Part shown: one piece after another, positions 1 through 6,743 of the stretch
How the letters are laid out: every line of letters begins with the position of its first letter
Position numbering within the stretch: the first letter of the stretch is position 1
The notes under the pieces: generated by a model
What the model was told of the DNA's origin: nothing
What the model saw: only the letters and a program-made list of their open reading frames with translations
The model's database searches: none
Program-made: the position numbers and the translations under genes
DNA from: Candidatus Enterococcus murrayae
Lineage (GTDB): Bacteria > Bacillota > Bacilli > Lactobacillales > Enterococcaceae
Assembly: GCF_017315985.1 (NCBI RefSeq)
Contig: NZ_JAFLVR010000012.1
Location: forward strand, 119,972 to 158,839
DNA length: 38,868 nucleotides
Reading direction: 5' to 3'

Positions 1-274
1 TTATTTGATGAAAATGGTTGTAGCTTTCCTCGCCAACCTCATCTTTTTTGATAGCTGCTTGAACTTCACCATCAATGTCAGAGATACGGAAAAAAGTTAG
101 TTTTCCTATTTTTCGAACAGCGGTTATTCTACCAGCAATCTTTACATCAGTTGTCCCGTCCTCTAGAGAGGCAACTTTACAAATCTTTTCATTAGCTTCG
201 TATCTGTCAGGATAAGGATTTTTTATCTCCTTTAGCTTTGCTATTCTCACTTCTTCTAATGACAAATTATCCAT
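1..274 (-). CDS. lysS: Lysyl-tRNA synthetase, N-terminal part (runs off window start)
   Basis: The first 91 residues of a class II lysyl-tRNA synthetase are visible; the rest lies outside the window. The enzyme charges tRNA-Lys with lysine in the cytoplasm. The fragment covers the N-terminal helix (with an NPYPDRYE stretch) and most of the anticodon-binding OB fold, including the family-like sequences VKIAGRITAVRKIGKLTFF and ISDIDGEVQ followed by KDEVGEESYNHF. The catalytic domain cannot be checked. The ATG at 274 is preceded by AAGGAGG with 7 nt spacing. A T-box leader with lysine codons at the specifier position lies directly upstream, which independently supports the assignment. The opening base triplet looks like a reverse-strand stop but is out of frame. 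Confidence 0.85.
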   Translation of the reverse strand, partial: MDNLSLEEVRIAKLKEIKNPYPDRYEANEKICKVASLEDGTTDVKIAGRITAVRKIGKLTFFRISDIDGEVQAAIKKDEVGEESYNHFHQI

Positions 275-293
275 ATTGATTCCTCCTTAAAAT

Positions 294-575
294 AAAAAAA
301 GCCTTCATCCATAAAAGGACGAAAGCTTTTGTTTCGTGGTACCATCTTTTTTCATCTATACCTCTCGGCACAAATCTCTGCAAGTACGGGTAAATTACCG
401 ATACTCTGATGCTATAATGGGCATTCCCATCGCAGCCTCAATACTTAAAAGTATAATCGGTGCGCCGCTCCGAGTCTTTTCAGTAAGCTTATTTTGTACC
501 TTCTTTCAGCAACCGAAGGCTCTCTGTAACAAAAGTTGAAGCAAACATTCTCTCTTCATAGCGTTTCATTTCTTT
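294..575 (-). promoter_or_regulatory. T-box leader, lysine specifier, controlling lysS
   Basis: This is a tRNA-sensing transcription attenuator. Seen on the minus strand: a K-turn-like ATGAAGAG near the 5' end (about 560-553), the distal stem I signature AGAGAGCC with GGTTGCTGAAAGAAGG after it (about 524-499), a 3' side CTGAAAAGACTCGGAGCG in which the specifier reads AAA or AAG (about 476-481, both lysine), the T-box core ATGGTACCACGAAAC (about 345-331), and a terminator hairpin at 301-326 followed by seven T. Uncharged tRNA-Lys would stabilise the antiterminator and allow lysS to be read. The exact codon register in the specifier loop was not resolved by folding. Confidence 0.88.
301..326 (-). 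terminator. Intrinsic terminator of the lysS T-box
   Basis: GCTTTCGTCC and GGATGAAGGC pair across a short TTTTAT loop on the minus strand and are followed by a T7 run at 300-294. The hairpin competes with the antiterminator formed by the T-box core just upstream. Confidence 0.85.
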
Positions 576-580
576 TAAGT

Positions 581-609
581 ATGTTCACATGAAGTCAGTA
601 AAAAGTCAA
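581..609 (-). promoter_or_regulatory. Candidate sigma-A promoter for the lysS leader
   Basis: On the minus strand TTGACT (609-604) is followed after 17 nt by GAACAT (586-581) with an extended -10 TG just before it. The predicted start, about 574, fits the 5' end of the T-box. The -10 hexamer is poor, so this is tentative. Confidence 0.45.
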
Positions 610-980
610 CCGCTCAAAAAAAGATATTTATCTGTGAAGCTATGAAACAAGAGCAAAAGAGATATCGATTGCCCGTGGTAATCAACGACATAAGGAGATT
701 TGAAATACCTATAAGAAATCTTTTCCTGCTGTTTTTGGAGAGGGAATTGAGAAACGAGGGGACTTATTTGCATCATTAAAAAACTTTTAAATGTTTTTAT
801 AAAAAGCTTTTTAAGGGTAAGTAAAAGTATTTTCTATAGAAGATTATGACCACGAGAGGGAGGAGGCACCTTCGATTATCAATGATTATCTATGTTGCCT
901 ATTCATTTTACGTATAAGAATTTCAAACTGTCTGAGGATTGATCAAAAATCATCCTTGATTAACGATAGGAGAGATAAGA
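610..980. other. Gene-free stretch between lysS leader and GT8 gene
   Basis: About 370 bp without a supported gene. Short open stretches exist on both strands but have no start with a ribosome binding site and are broken by stops. An AT-rich zone near 780-825 contains the palindrome AAAAAGCTTTTT. No RNA gene or mobile element end was recognised; it may be decayed sequence. Confidence 0.5.
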
Positions 981-1011
981 AAAAATCAACGATCAACTTA
1001 GTAGATCGTTG
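981..1011 (-). terminator. Terminator of the GT8 glycosyltransferase gene
   Basis: CAACGATC and GATCGTTG (arms 1004-1011 and 987-994) form an 8-bp hairpin that overlaps the stop codon at 993-995, followed by TTTTT on the minus strand (985-981). Confidence 0.7.
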
Positions 1012-1829
1012 TATCTTTTCAAAAGCTGCTGATAGTGAGCATACAGCAATGTAAAGCGATTATTACTTTTTTCATCCCAAGGCTTTGGCTTGCCGCAATA
1101 ATGCAGAACAACGGTATTTTTGGCTACCCAGTGAGAGTTATGTTTGCCGAGGCTTTTTGTGAGATAGACATTAGATTTTCTAGTATCGTAATTCCATATT
1201 TCTTCAGGGATCTCTTTGATATATTTTCCATAAAGGAAGTTTAGAATGTCTTGATCAGGAAGTAATAGGTAATCGCCGAATTCATGAATCGTCTTGAAAA
1301 TATCTTCTAGCTGGACGATTTCACGAACTTTTTCCATATCCATAAGCATCACGCCAGAGTTATAGTAGCCATGATCCGTACCCAAACGAATATTATTGAA
1401 GCCTTCTGTCAAGTTAGTTAACCCAGCATGAGTCGCTGCTCCTAGCATGTTGCCATTCAAATCAAAATCCCATAAGGAGTTTAAAGGATTAATGATTAAG
1501 GTGTCAGGGTCCAAATACACTACCTTTTTGACAGTATTCGGCAATAATTTACCGCTGGCTAGACGAAAATACATTTCTTTTGGATAACGTTCTACAGTAG
1601 GGGCATTAGAGAATAATTCCATAGGGACCTTAATTTCATGGAACGTCATTTTCCATTGGGCCAATAGACGATTAAGCTGTTGTAGTTTACTATCAGGTAT
1701 CCGCTCATGTATCAACCAAATAGTAAAGTCTTGAGCGGGATTATTGACGTGTAGTGAGGTAAGCATGATATGCAGCGGCTCCAAGTAATTTTCATCTAAA
1801 GTAATTAAGATATCTATCGTTTCAGCCAT
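993..1829 (-). CDS. Glycosyltransferase family 8 protein
   Basis: A 278-aa cytoplasmic retaining glycosyltransferase of the GT8 (LgtC/GspA-like) family, which transfers galactosyl or glucosyl units from UDP-sugars. The N-terminus IDILITLDENYLEPLHIML is the typical nucleotide-binding start, VVYLDPDTLIINPL holds the DxD metal-binding motif, YYNSGVMLMDM is the conserved acceptor-side loop, and HYCGKPKPW near the C-terminus matches the HxxGxxKPW motif. Length is normal for the single-domain subfamily. The ATG at 1829 follows AAAGGA by about 9 nt. It stands alone, with its own terminator behind and a terminator-like hairpin in the sequence ahead of it. The acceptor (wall polymer, glycolipid or protein) cannot be told. 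Confidence 0.88.
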   Translation of the reverse strand: MAETIDILITLDENYLEPLHIMLTSLHVNNPAQDFTIWLIHERIPDSKLQQLNRLLAQWKMTFHEIKVPMELFSNAPTVERYPKEMYFRLASGKLLPNTVKKVVYLDPDTLIINPLNSLWDFDLNGNMLGAATHAGLTNLTEGFNNIRLGTDHGYYNSGVMLMDMEKVREIVQLEDIFKTIHEFGDYLLLPDQDILNFLYGKYIKEIPEEIWNYDTRKSNVYLTKSLGKHNSHWVAKNTVVLHYCGKPKPWDEKSNNRFTLLYAHYQQLLKRYNDLLS

Positions 1830-1872
1830 AGTGCAGCGTCCTTTCGAAAATATAGATTATTTTTTGGGAAAT

Positions 1873-1940
1873 AAAAAAGGAATGTTTTCCTCTATGACAA
1901 TAGTCAAGTGGCGAAACCGACTACTTAGGAGGTACATTCC
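1873..1940 (-). terminator. Large hairpin terminator/attenuator upstream of GT8 gene
   Basis: On the minus strand GGAATGT ... ACATTCC closes a 62-nt structure with two further pairing blocks inside (CTCC with GAGG, TAGTC with GACTA) around a loop of about 13 nt, then TTTTTT. It could end the tetR operon transcript (stop at 2133) or act as an attenuator for the GT8 gene 44 nt downstream. The branched inner part is larger than a simple terminator. No riboswitch class was recognised. Confidence 0.6.
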
Positions 1941-2060
1941 CTACGAACAAATTTACCATAGAAACAAGGCTCGCTTTAGCCTGAAAAAAAGATTTGAATA
2001 AAACTTTATGTTTTTGTCTTGAACAAATTTTCTTACATGAATAAATAGGTCAGAGTGAAC

Positions 2061-2108
2061 GCTCGTGTATTAATGGAATAGTTGCACCAAACGATACACG
2101 AGCTTTTT
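2061..2108 (+). terminator. Plus-oriented terminator hairpin with no gene upstream
   Basis: GCTCGTGTAT (2061-2070) pairs perfectly with ATACACGAGC (2094-2103) and is followed by TTTTT on the plus strand. No plus-strand gene precedes it, so it may end an uncharted short transcript or be left over from a lost gene. The facing minus-strand gene ends at 2133. Confidence 0.55.
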
Positions 2109-2132
2109 AAATTGCTGGGTTGATGCCTCTAG

Positions 2133-2714
2133 TTATTCAAATACGACATCCAAAATTTTCAGGGAATAGACCATCAGATGGAAGTTTCTGATTTTGTCAT
2201 GAATAATCGAATCCTCCATAATCGTGTAAAAAGCTTCTTTCAGCTCATCGATGTTTAGAGAGTCAGTTTTTCTACGTATTTTTTGAAAGAATAGCTCCAT
2301 CTTAGCGTTAAGAATAGTGAAAATTTGCGCTTTTAATGGCATAAAGTGATTCAAGTCGATCCCATGATTCATTTGAAAGAGCAGCTTTATTCTTTTCTGC
2401 TGCTCCACAGAACTCGTCATTTCAATCAGGTTATCAGTTAAACGGGTCAAATCTTCTTTTGATTCAATCGAAGGAATGATCGCTTCTAGTTCAGTAATAA
2501 ACGTGTGATTAGCCGAGTGTAGTAAATCGACCTGGTTCTTGTAGTGCTGATAGAATCTTTTTTTACTGACCTTAGACGCTGCAAGCAGCTCATTTAAGGG
2601 GATTGTCAGGTAATGTTTATCCTCAATCAGTTTTTTTGCTCCATGCATCAATTGATTTTCTAAGTTGTTTTTTATTGTATTTGCGGATACTGTAAATTGC
2701 ATTGTTTTTATCAC
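2133..2714 (-). CDS. TetR/AcrR-like transcriptional regulator
   Basis: A 193-aa protein with an N-terminal TetR-type helix-turn-helix: about residues 22-62 contain AAKKLIEDK-like helix 1, PLNELLAASKVSKKRFYQHY as the turn and recognition helix, followed by an all-helical ligand or dimerisation domain without recognisable signature. It probably represses a small target set, including itself. The GTG at 2714 overlaps the stop of the upstream gene (GTGA), suggesting translational coupling; an ATG at 2702 with GGAG 11 nt ahead is an alternative start that removes four residues. The neighbour is an unrecognised 124-aa protein, and the target is unknown. Confidence 0.7.
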   Translation of the reverse strand: MIKTMQFTVSANTIKNNLENQLMHGAKKLIEDKHYLTIPLNELLAASKVSKKRFYQHYKNQVDLLHSANHTFITELEAIIPSIESKEDLTRLTDNLIEMTSSVEQQKRIKLLFQMNHGIDLNHFMPLKAQIFTILNAKMELFFQKIRRKTDSLNIDELKEAFYTIMEDSIIHDKIRNFHLMVYSLKILDVVFE

Positions 2715-3085
2715 TCCGATCCTTTGTTAAGTGGTTCCAATATCACTGCTACCTGAGAAGAATTTTCAATATTTCTCTTTTTTGAAAGCCGATAACCATC
2801 ATTGACGATCACTGAGAACTCGCCTTTTTCTTTTAAAACCAATTTCATTAGCTTTGAAATATAGTTTTGTTTAAGATTCCCGTTAATGATCAGCTTTCCT
2901 TTGGCTTGCTTTAAATGCTCTTTGATCTTTTTAATAGAAAAATGACTATTTTTGTGGAATTCTTTAAAGGTAAGAAAGCTTTTTATATTTTTGGGTTTAC
3001 TGCCTAATAAGATATCTGTTTCAACAATAGGCTGTTTTACTAAATTTTGACGTTGGGCAATGTATTTTCGAATTTTATTGATCAT
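2711..3085 (-). CDS. Hypothetical basic protein, 124 aa
   Basis: I do not recognise this protein. It is lysine-rich and basic with no signal peptide, membrane segment or cysteine. The middle (IKKIKEHLKQAKGKLIINGN) and the part that follows (VLKEKGEFSVIVNDGYRL) suggest a small alpha/beta fold. The ATG at 3085 follows AGAGGTG with 8 nt spacing. Its stop overlaps the GTG of the TetR-like gene by one base, so the two are probably made together and may work together. It sits 66 bp behind the HAD phosphatase gene on the same strand with no convincing terminator between, so a three-gene unit is possible. Confidence 0.6.
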   Translation of the reverse strand: MINKIRKYIAQRQNLVKQPIVETDILLGSKPKNIKSFLTFKEFHKNSHFSIKKIKEHLKQAKGKLIINGNLKQNYISKLMKLVLKEKGEFSVIVNDGYRLSKKRNIENSSQVAVILEPLNKGSE

Positions 3086-3151
3086 AGTGAAGGCACCTCT
3101 TTCTTTTTATTAGACAAAGGAAATTTCATCATGCAGCTTTTTTTTCAGCGT

Positions 3152-3961
3152 TTAATAGGGATATTCCCAATTATTGGCTGCGTAATCCTCTAGTGTTTTC
3201 AGTACACCATCGCTATTGTTTGATGGAATGATTTTATCAGCGAGTTGTTGGATACTAGGATCAGCATTTCCCGGAACAAAGGATCTGCCAGCATACGTCA
3301 ACATTTCTTCATCATTCCAATCATTTCCAAAAGCAATCATTTGAGAAGGGCGGATAGCGTATTTTTTTCCTAACCTTTCTAAACCTGTCGCTTTATTTAT
3401 GTCAGGCGAAAGGATATCCAAAGTCCCATGTCCAGCTGCTTTAACACAAATATTCCCGCCAAAATTCTTTTCGATCACTTTTGTCATATAGCCTTTACTG
3501 TCACTAGGAAGCAAACAGGTGATTTTAAAAAATTGATCCTTTGGCAGCTGTTTGATGTTCTCGATGACTTTTAAATTAACAAAAAACCGTTTTGCTAAAG
3601 AGAGAACTTTTTCGTTTTTAGAATCTGTATAGGCAAAGCGTTTTCCAGAAAGCAAGATCTCGATCCTGGGTATTCGTTTAAGTAAGGCTAAGATCTGAGC
3701 GATTTTGGATGTGGGGATCGAACTAGCGACCAGCTCCTCCTTTTCTGCTAAAACATGCGCGCCATTTTCCGCTATGATTGAAATGTGGTCATTGAATGAA
3801 AAATGCGAGCGGAGTTTCGAGTGCTGGTTCCCACTTGCGGCAACAAATTTGACGCCATTCTCCTCCATTTTTTCAAAGATTTTACGAAAGCGCGCGTTAT
3901 CGTAGGTCAGATCGTCTCTTAAAAAGGTGCCATCCATATCTGCGGCAATAAGTTTGATCAT
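3152..3961 (-). CDS. Cof-type HAD-IIB sugar phosphatase
   Basis: A 269-aa haloacid dehalogenase-type phosphatase of the Cof/YidA group, acting on sugar phosphates or similar small metabolites in the cytoplasm. The start MIKLIAADMDGTFL carries motif I (DMDGT, nucleophile and acid aspartates); VAASGNQ is motif II; the lysine in NKATGLERLGK is in the motif III region; GNDWNDEEML is the Mg-binding motif IV. The cap lies between about residues 85 and 190. An in-frame start at 4030 exists, but GGAGG 8 nt before the ATG at 3961 and the family's usual N-terminus decide for 3961. Divergent from the MerR gene. The substrate cannot be told. Confidence 0.88.
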   Translation of the reverse strand: MIKLIAADMDGTFLRDDLTYDNARFRKIFEKMEENGVKFVAASGNQHSKLRSHFSFNDHISIIAENGAHVLAEKEELVASSIPTSKIAQILALLKRIPRIEILLSGKRFAYTDSKNEKVLSLAKRFFVNLKVIENIKQLPKDQFFKITCLLPSDSKGYMTKVIEKNFGGNICVKAAGHGTLDILSPDINKATGLERLGKKYAIRPSQMIAFGNDWNDEEMLTYAGRSFVPGNADPSIQQLADKIIPSNNSDGVLKTLEDYAANNWEYPY

Positions 3962-4066
3962 TTTGTTTCCTCCATTCATGAGTTTATTCGCTATAGGAGT
4001 TATTTTTTTGATTGTTCCAATAGACGACAAACGTATAGTAAAATGATATAAAATAGTTATAAGCTA

Positions 4067-4079
4067 TCCCTTAAAGGGA
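4067..4079. promoter_or_regulatory. Candidate operator in front of merR-type gene
   Basis: TCCCTTAAAGGGA is a near-perfect 13-bp palindrome ending 5 bp before the ribosome binding site of the MerR-family gene. It may be an autoregulatory site; no promoter with the long spacer typical of MerR control was identified. Confidence 0.35.
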
Positions 4080-4096
4080 AGGTCAAGGAGGATGAG

Positions 4097-4900
4097 ATGG
4101 ATCATAAGGATTTGTTAACAATTGGAAAGCTGGCTGAACTCTCAGGGGTTCATGTCAAAGCGTTGAGATACTATGATCGTATCGGAATACTGCCGCCAGC
4201 TTGGGTGAATGAAGAGAATGGGTACCGCTATTATTCTCAAGAACATATCTATTTAGTTGAAATCATCAAGCTTTGTGCAGAAATAAGTATTCCGTTAAAG
4301 GACTTAAAGGAGTACCTATCCGAAGATGGATCGATCGAAAATATCTCCGAGCTTGCGGACGTCGGTATTGAGATGTTGAAAAAAAGAGTGAAGGAATTTC
4401 AGGAAGGTTTAGGCTTTCTGGAGGAGTTGAAAAAGGAGATTCAGCGTTCGTCAGATATGAAAGAAAATAATCAGGCTACGCTGATTGAATTTGATGCCAC
4501 TGATTATTGGTTAGAGCCATTCGATGGTCGAATAGATGACATTGCTTATCATACTTTATTGGCAAAGGTATTTAAGAAGTTAGAAAAGTTGGACCTACAA
4601 ACCAAATACGAGATGGGTACCGCTCTTATATATGAAGAGGGCACGTATCGTTCTTATATTTTTATCGCACTAGAGGAAAAGGAAAAAAATTCAACATTTG
4701 ATTCTGTCATTCGTGTGCCAGCGACTTCTTATTTAGCAAAAATAACCGCTGAGACAAGGTTAACTTCAGCAAATGAGGTTTTCCCAGAGCTCTTTAAAAA
4801 AGAACATCCCAAAATCATATTCGAGCTGGAACTAATAACTGTTCAAATGAATCGAAGCCTGCCGAGATACGAAATGAGATGTTCATTGCCCGCAAAATAA
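4097..4900 (+). CDS. MerR-family regulator with C-terminal effector-binding domain
   Basis: A 267-aa regulator of the BmrR/BltR type. Residues 8-80 form the winged helix-turn-helix: TIGKLAELSGVHVKALRYYD is the conserved MerR start, followed by GILPPAWVNEENGYRYYS. Residues 85-135 are a coiled-coil dimerisation helix, and the remaining 130 residues resemble a GyrI-like small-molecule pocket. Such proteins usually activate drug efflux or detoxification genes by untwisting a promoter with a long spacer. The ATG follows AAGGAGGA by 4-5 nt. No efflux gene is adjacent, so the target is either distant or the gene itself. A strong terminator follows directly. Confidence 0.85.
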   Translation: MDHKDLLTIGKLAELSGVHVKALRYYDRIGILPPAWVNEENGYRYYSQEHIYLVEIIKLCAEISIPLKDLKEYLSEDGSIENISELADVGIEMLKKRVKEFQEGLGFLEELKKEIQRSSDMKENNQATLIEFDATDYWLEPFDGRIDDIAYHTLLAKVFKKLEKLDLQTKYEMGTALIYEEGTYRSYIFIALEEKEKNSTFDSVIRVPATSYLAKITAETRLTSANEVFPELFKKEHPKIIFELELITVQMNRSLPRYEMRCSLPAK

Positions 4901-4950
4901 AAAAAGTTCTTATGACGTTTTTAGTGGAAAACGCTATAAAAACTTTTTTT
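4901..4950 (+). terminator. Terminator of the MerR-family gene
   Basis: AAAAAGTTCTTAT...CGTTTT pairs imperfectly with AAAACG...ATAAAAACTTTTTTT, giving a long AT-rich stem starting at the stop codon and ending in a T7 run. The A run on the other side could let it work in both directions. Confidence 0.75.
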
Positions 4951-5047
4951 GTATTTTATAGGTTATATCTGATTTGAGATTATGAGCTTGCTGGATTAAA
5001 AGCTAGTTCAATTGCTTCTATCCTATTTGTTAAAGTGAATAATTGAT

Positions 5048-5078
5048 AAAAGAGAAGGGCGGCGAAAACGTGTCGCCC
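5048..5078 (-). terminator. Terminator after DUF2922 gene, copy A
   Basis: GGGCG (5078-5074 on the minus strand) pairs with CGCCC (5061-5057), followed by TTCTCTTTTAT. The same hairpin follows the DUF2922 gene in copy B. Confidence 0.65.
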
Positions 5079-5093
5079 TGGGTATTTTTGCGA

Positions 5094-5306
5094 TTAGAAT
5101 AGAATCGTCTCGGTAGTTTCTACTAGCATAGCTGTCTCCACCGTATCAAAGAGATCTTCTCCTTCTTTAGAGAATAGCTTCAATGGACCGATTCGTTCCA
5201 ATAGACCTTTGATTTGCGCGGGTGTCTTGCTCGTATCTGGATTAGCGAAGCTCCATGTTTGTTTCTTTCCTGCACTGCTTCTAAAAATGGCAACTAGTTT
5301 TAACAT
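5094..5306 (-). CDS. DUF2922 family small protein, copy A
   Basis: A 70-aa protein of the DUF2922 family, function unknown. It begins MLKLVAIFRSSAGKKQTWSF, continues with a helical middle (KTPAQIKGLLERIGPLKLF) and ends in a beta-rich VETAMLVETTETILF. No signal peptide, membrane segment or cysteine. The ATG at 5306 has GGAGG 7 nt ahead. It follows the DUF1659 gene by 30 bp and is almost identical to the product at 28386-28598 (the one clear difference is S versus N at about residue 26). Members of the two families are commonly encoded side by side in Firmicutes, which suggests a joint but unknown role. Confidence 0.85.
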   Translation of the reverse strand: MLKLVAIFRSSAGKKQTWSFANPDTSKTPAQIKGLLERIGPLKLFSKEGEDLFDTVETAMLVETTETILF

Positions 5307-5336
5307 ATCATTTCCTCCGATTTCTTTTTTATGATG

Positions 5337-5543
5337 TTAGTTGGTGTAACGAGTTTGGCTGGTTAGGACAACACCATCAAGCTCGCTGCCGTCAGGTGAT
5401 AGAAGAGTCATGATTTCGCCTAACTCTAAGATGGCGCTTTCTTCTGGAGCGTCCACGACATTTTGAAAGTTGATGTTTTGCAACTTTTCCTCATTTGGCG
5501 CATTGACCTGTACTTTTAATTTGTTTCCAATTCGTTGAATCAT
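5337..5543 (-). CDS. DUF1659 family small protein, copy A
   Basis: A 68-aa DUF1659 family protein of unknown function: MIQRIGNKLKVQVNAPNEEK, a central NINFQNVVDAPEESAILELG, then a hydrophobic strand region ending in VVLTSQTRYTN. The open frame reaches back to a TTG at 5645, but an ATG at 5543 with GGAGG exactly 7 nt ahead is the likely start; the ATG at 5549 is only one base from the GGAGG. It is first in the two-gene unit with the DUF2922 gene. Copy B (28712-28918) differs at two residues I can see: I to V in the middle and N to K at the last position. Confidence 0.85.
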   Translation of the reverse strand: MIQRIGNKLKVQVNAPNEEKLQNINFQNVVDAPEESAILELGEIMTLLSPDGSELDGVVLTSQTRYTN

Positions 5544-5827
5544 TTTCATTCCTCCATGTTGATTTTTTATAGTTCCGGCCGGTGAGGTAAGAATACCGCA
5601 AAACGAAAAAAACGCCTCCTGCCAATTTCGTGAAAAGTGGGTCAATTTCGGAGGAACGATACTTATTCATTTAACAGAAACGTTGATTTAATAGGATTTA
5701 TAATAATTCTCACTCGCCAAAACCTCCGTAAAAGGCCCTTAAATCCAGTTATACGAGCTTGACAAAATTATTTGTTTGTGAAAAGGCTTTATTTGTGTTT
5801 GAGAAGCTGGTAAATCAGTGTTTGTAG
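5544..5827 (-). promoter_or_regulatory. Conserved untranslated region before DUF1659 gene, copy A
   Basis: About 280 bp without a supported gene, yet closely matching 28919-29208. The best-kept stretches are TTGACCCACTTTTCACG with GCAGGAGGCGTTTTTTTCG after it, the palindrome CCGGCCGG, and TTTTACGGAGGTTTTGG. The last is a perfect ribosome binding site followed in copy A by a 16-codon frame from a GTG near 5721, but that start is lost in copy B. No standard sigma-A promoter was found. Either a long leader RNA or simply recent duplication could explain the match. Confidence 0.5.
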
Positions 5828-5859
5828 ACAAAAAGACGCGTCTGTAAAAAACACAGACG
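5828..5859 (-). terminator. Terminator between crp-type gene and copy A module
   Basis: On the minus strand CGTCTGT and ACAGACG form a 7-bp stem, extended by a GAC/GTC pair block, around a T-rich loop and followed by TTTTTGT. It can end transcription from the Crp/Fnr-type gene (stop 5958). The same hairpin is kept in copy B (about 29206-29236), where no minus-strand gene lies upstream. Confidence 0.7.
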
Positions 5860-5957
5860 AGTCAAAAATTTATTCATAAAAGGCTTACATTATTGTGATA
5901 GGCATGCAGTCACAGATCGGAAAGACCACTGACACACATCAAAATTTTTGAGAGGAA

Positions 5958-6644
5958 TTATTCTTGAGGGCTTCTCATTTTCACTTCAGCCGCTAACTGC
6001 GTCAGCTTTTCGCTATCTAGAATTAGATAGTGTTTTTTTTCTTTTATGATGTAGCCTTTTTCTACAAAATGTGCGAACACGTAAAGCAGGTGTCGATAGG
6101 AGACACCTAGGTATTCAGCGACCTGAGTGTGTTTTTCGCGATAGATGCCTTCGTTTTGTGTCAATAAAATGAAGGAAGCTAAACGCTGCGAAAGAGGATA
6201 GCCTTGATTTTTTGTTGATGCTTTAATGTTTCGATAGTTTTTATGAGCAAAGTAAATACATAATTTTTGTAAAAAAAGTGTGTCGGACAGCAGCCGCTTT
6301 TGACAATCCTTTTGTGCCAAGGCGAGGCACCAGCAATCATCGATCGCCTGTACACTAAAAGCTGTTTGATTTTCATCTACCAATTCCATCTCGCCGATAA
6401 AGCAGGGCGGTGAAAAGAAATCGATCAGTGCCAATTTACCATTAGCCAAAGTGTCATACAGCTTGGCTTTACCTTTGACTAAATAAAACAAATGCGTTGG
6501 CGGTTGATTTTCTTTGACGATATAGCTGTTGGCTGGAAAGAAAAATAGTTGAGTATCTAAGCTGACATCAAAGGAAAATTGATTCAAAAAGCCCGAAGAG
6601 CGGATAAATTGCTGCTTTAATTGCTCATTGTGCAATTTCTTCAT
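5958..6644 (-). CDS. YeiL-like Crp/Fnr family regulator of nucleoside genes
   Basis: A 228-aa Crp/Fnr-type regulator. Residues 20-120 are a cyclic-nucleotide-binding-like beta barrel ([28 protein letters not shown]); residues 145-215 are the DNA-binding part with [11 protein letters not shown] and the helix-turn-helix [19 protein letters not shown]. The arrangement matches E. coli YeiL, which is encoded next to rihB (yeiK). Five cysteines, C81, C104, C106, C114 and C129, lie in the sensor half; YeiL has been proposed to sense redox state through cysteines. The ATG at 6644 with AAGGAG 8 nt ahead is preferred over longer frames. It diverges from rihB across a 99-bp gap containing a palindrome and probably activates that operon. 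Confidence 0.82.
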   Translation of the reverse strand: MKKLHNEQLKQQFIRSSGFLNQFSFDVSLDTQLFFFPANSYIVKENQPPTHLFYLVKGKAKLYDTLANGKLALIDFFSPPCFIGEMELVDENQTAFSVQAIDDCWCLALAQKDCQKRLLSDTLFLQKLCIYFAHKNYRNIKASTKNQGYPLSQRLASFILLTQNEGIYREKHTQVAEYLGVSYRHLLYVFAHFVEKGYIIKEKKHYLILDSEKLTQLAAEVKMRSPQE

Positions 6645-6659
6645 TTTTCTGTCTCCTTG

Positions 6660-6675
6660 TATGAGATTTCTCATA
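6660..6675. promoter_or_regulatory. Palindromic operator of the YeiL-like regulator
   Basis: TATGAGATTTCTCATA is a perfect inverted repeat of 7-bp arms around TT. Its centre lies about 42 bp before the start site predicted from the -10 box at 6698, the spacing at which Crp/Fnr proteins activate as class II sites. Assignment to this regulator is inference from position and symmetry. Confidence 0.65.
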
Positions 6676-6697
6676 TTTGTGATAGGAAGGAACTCGC

Positions 6698-6703
6698 TAT
6701 AAT
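6698..6703 (+). promoter_or_regulatory. -10 box of the rihB operon
   Basis: A consensus TATAAT stands 41 bp before the rihB ATG. The position where a -35 box should be reads ATTTGT, a poor match, and abuts the palindrome at 6660-6675. A good -10 with a weak -35 next to an operator fits an activator-dependent promoter. Confidence 0.6.
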
Positions 6704-6743
6704 GCAAATAAATAAAGGAAATAAATTTGTAGGAGGCGTTAAA

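Larger units (their letters stand above)
5049..5885 (-). repeat. Duplicated DUF1659/DUF2922 module, copy A
   Basis: About 840 bp that recur, with high identity in genes and non-coding parts, at about 28341-29262. The block holds, in minus-strand order, a terminator hairpin (5828-5859), about 290 bp of conserved untranslated sequence, a DUF1659 gene, a DUF2922 gene and a second terminator (5048-5078). Copy A lacks the roughly 80-bp insert found between the two genes in copy B. Similarity ends abruptly near 5885 and 5049. Confidence 0.85.

Noticed and set aside
336-539. Plus-strand 67-codon open frame
   Set aside because: It lies wholly inside the lysS T-box leader on the other strand and has no ribosome binding site or protein-like sequence.
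3962-4030. Longer N-terminus for the HAD phosphatase
   Set aside because: The GGAGG before the ATG at 3961 and the motif I position near the N-terminus define the start.
5890-5925. TGTGA...TCACA pair resembling a Crp site
   Set aside because: The half-sites are 11 bp apart instead of 6, and low-GC Firmicutes do not use cAMP-Crp control.
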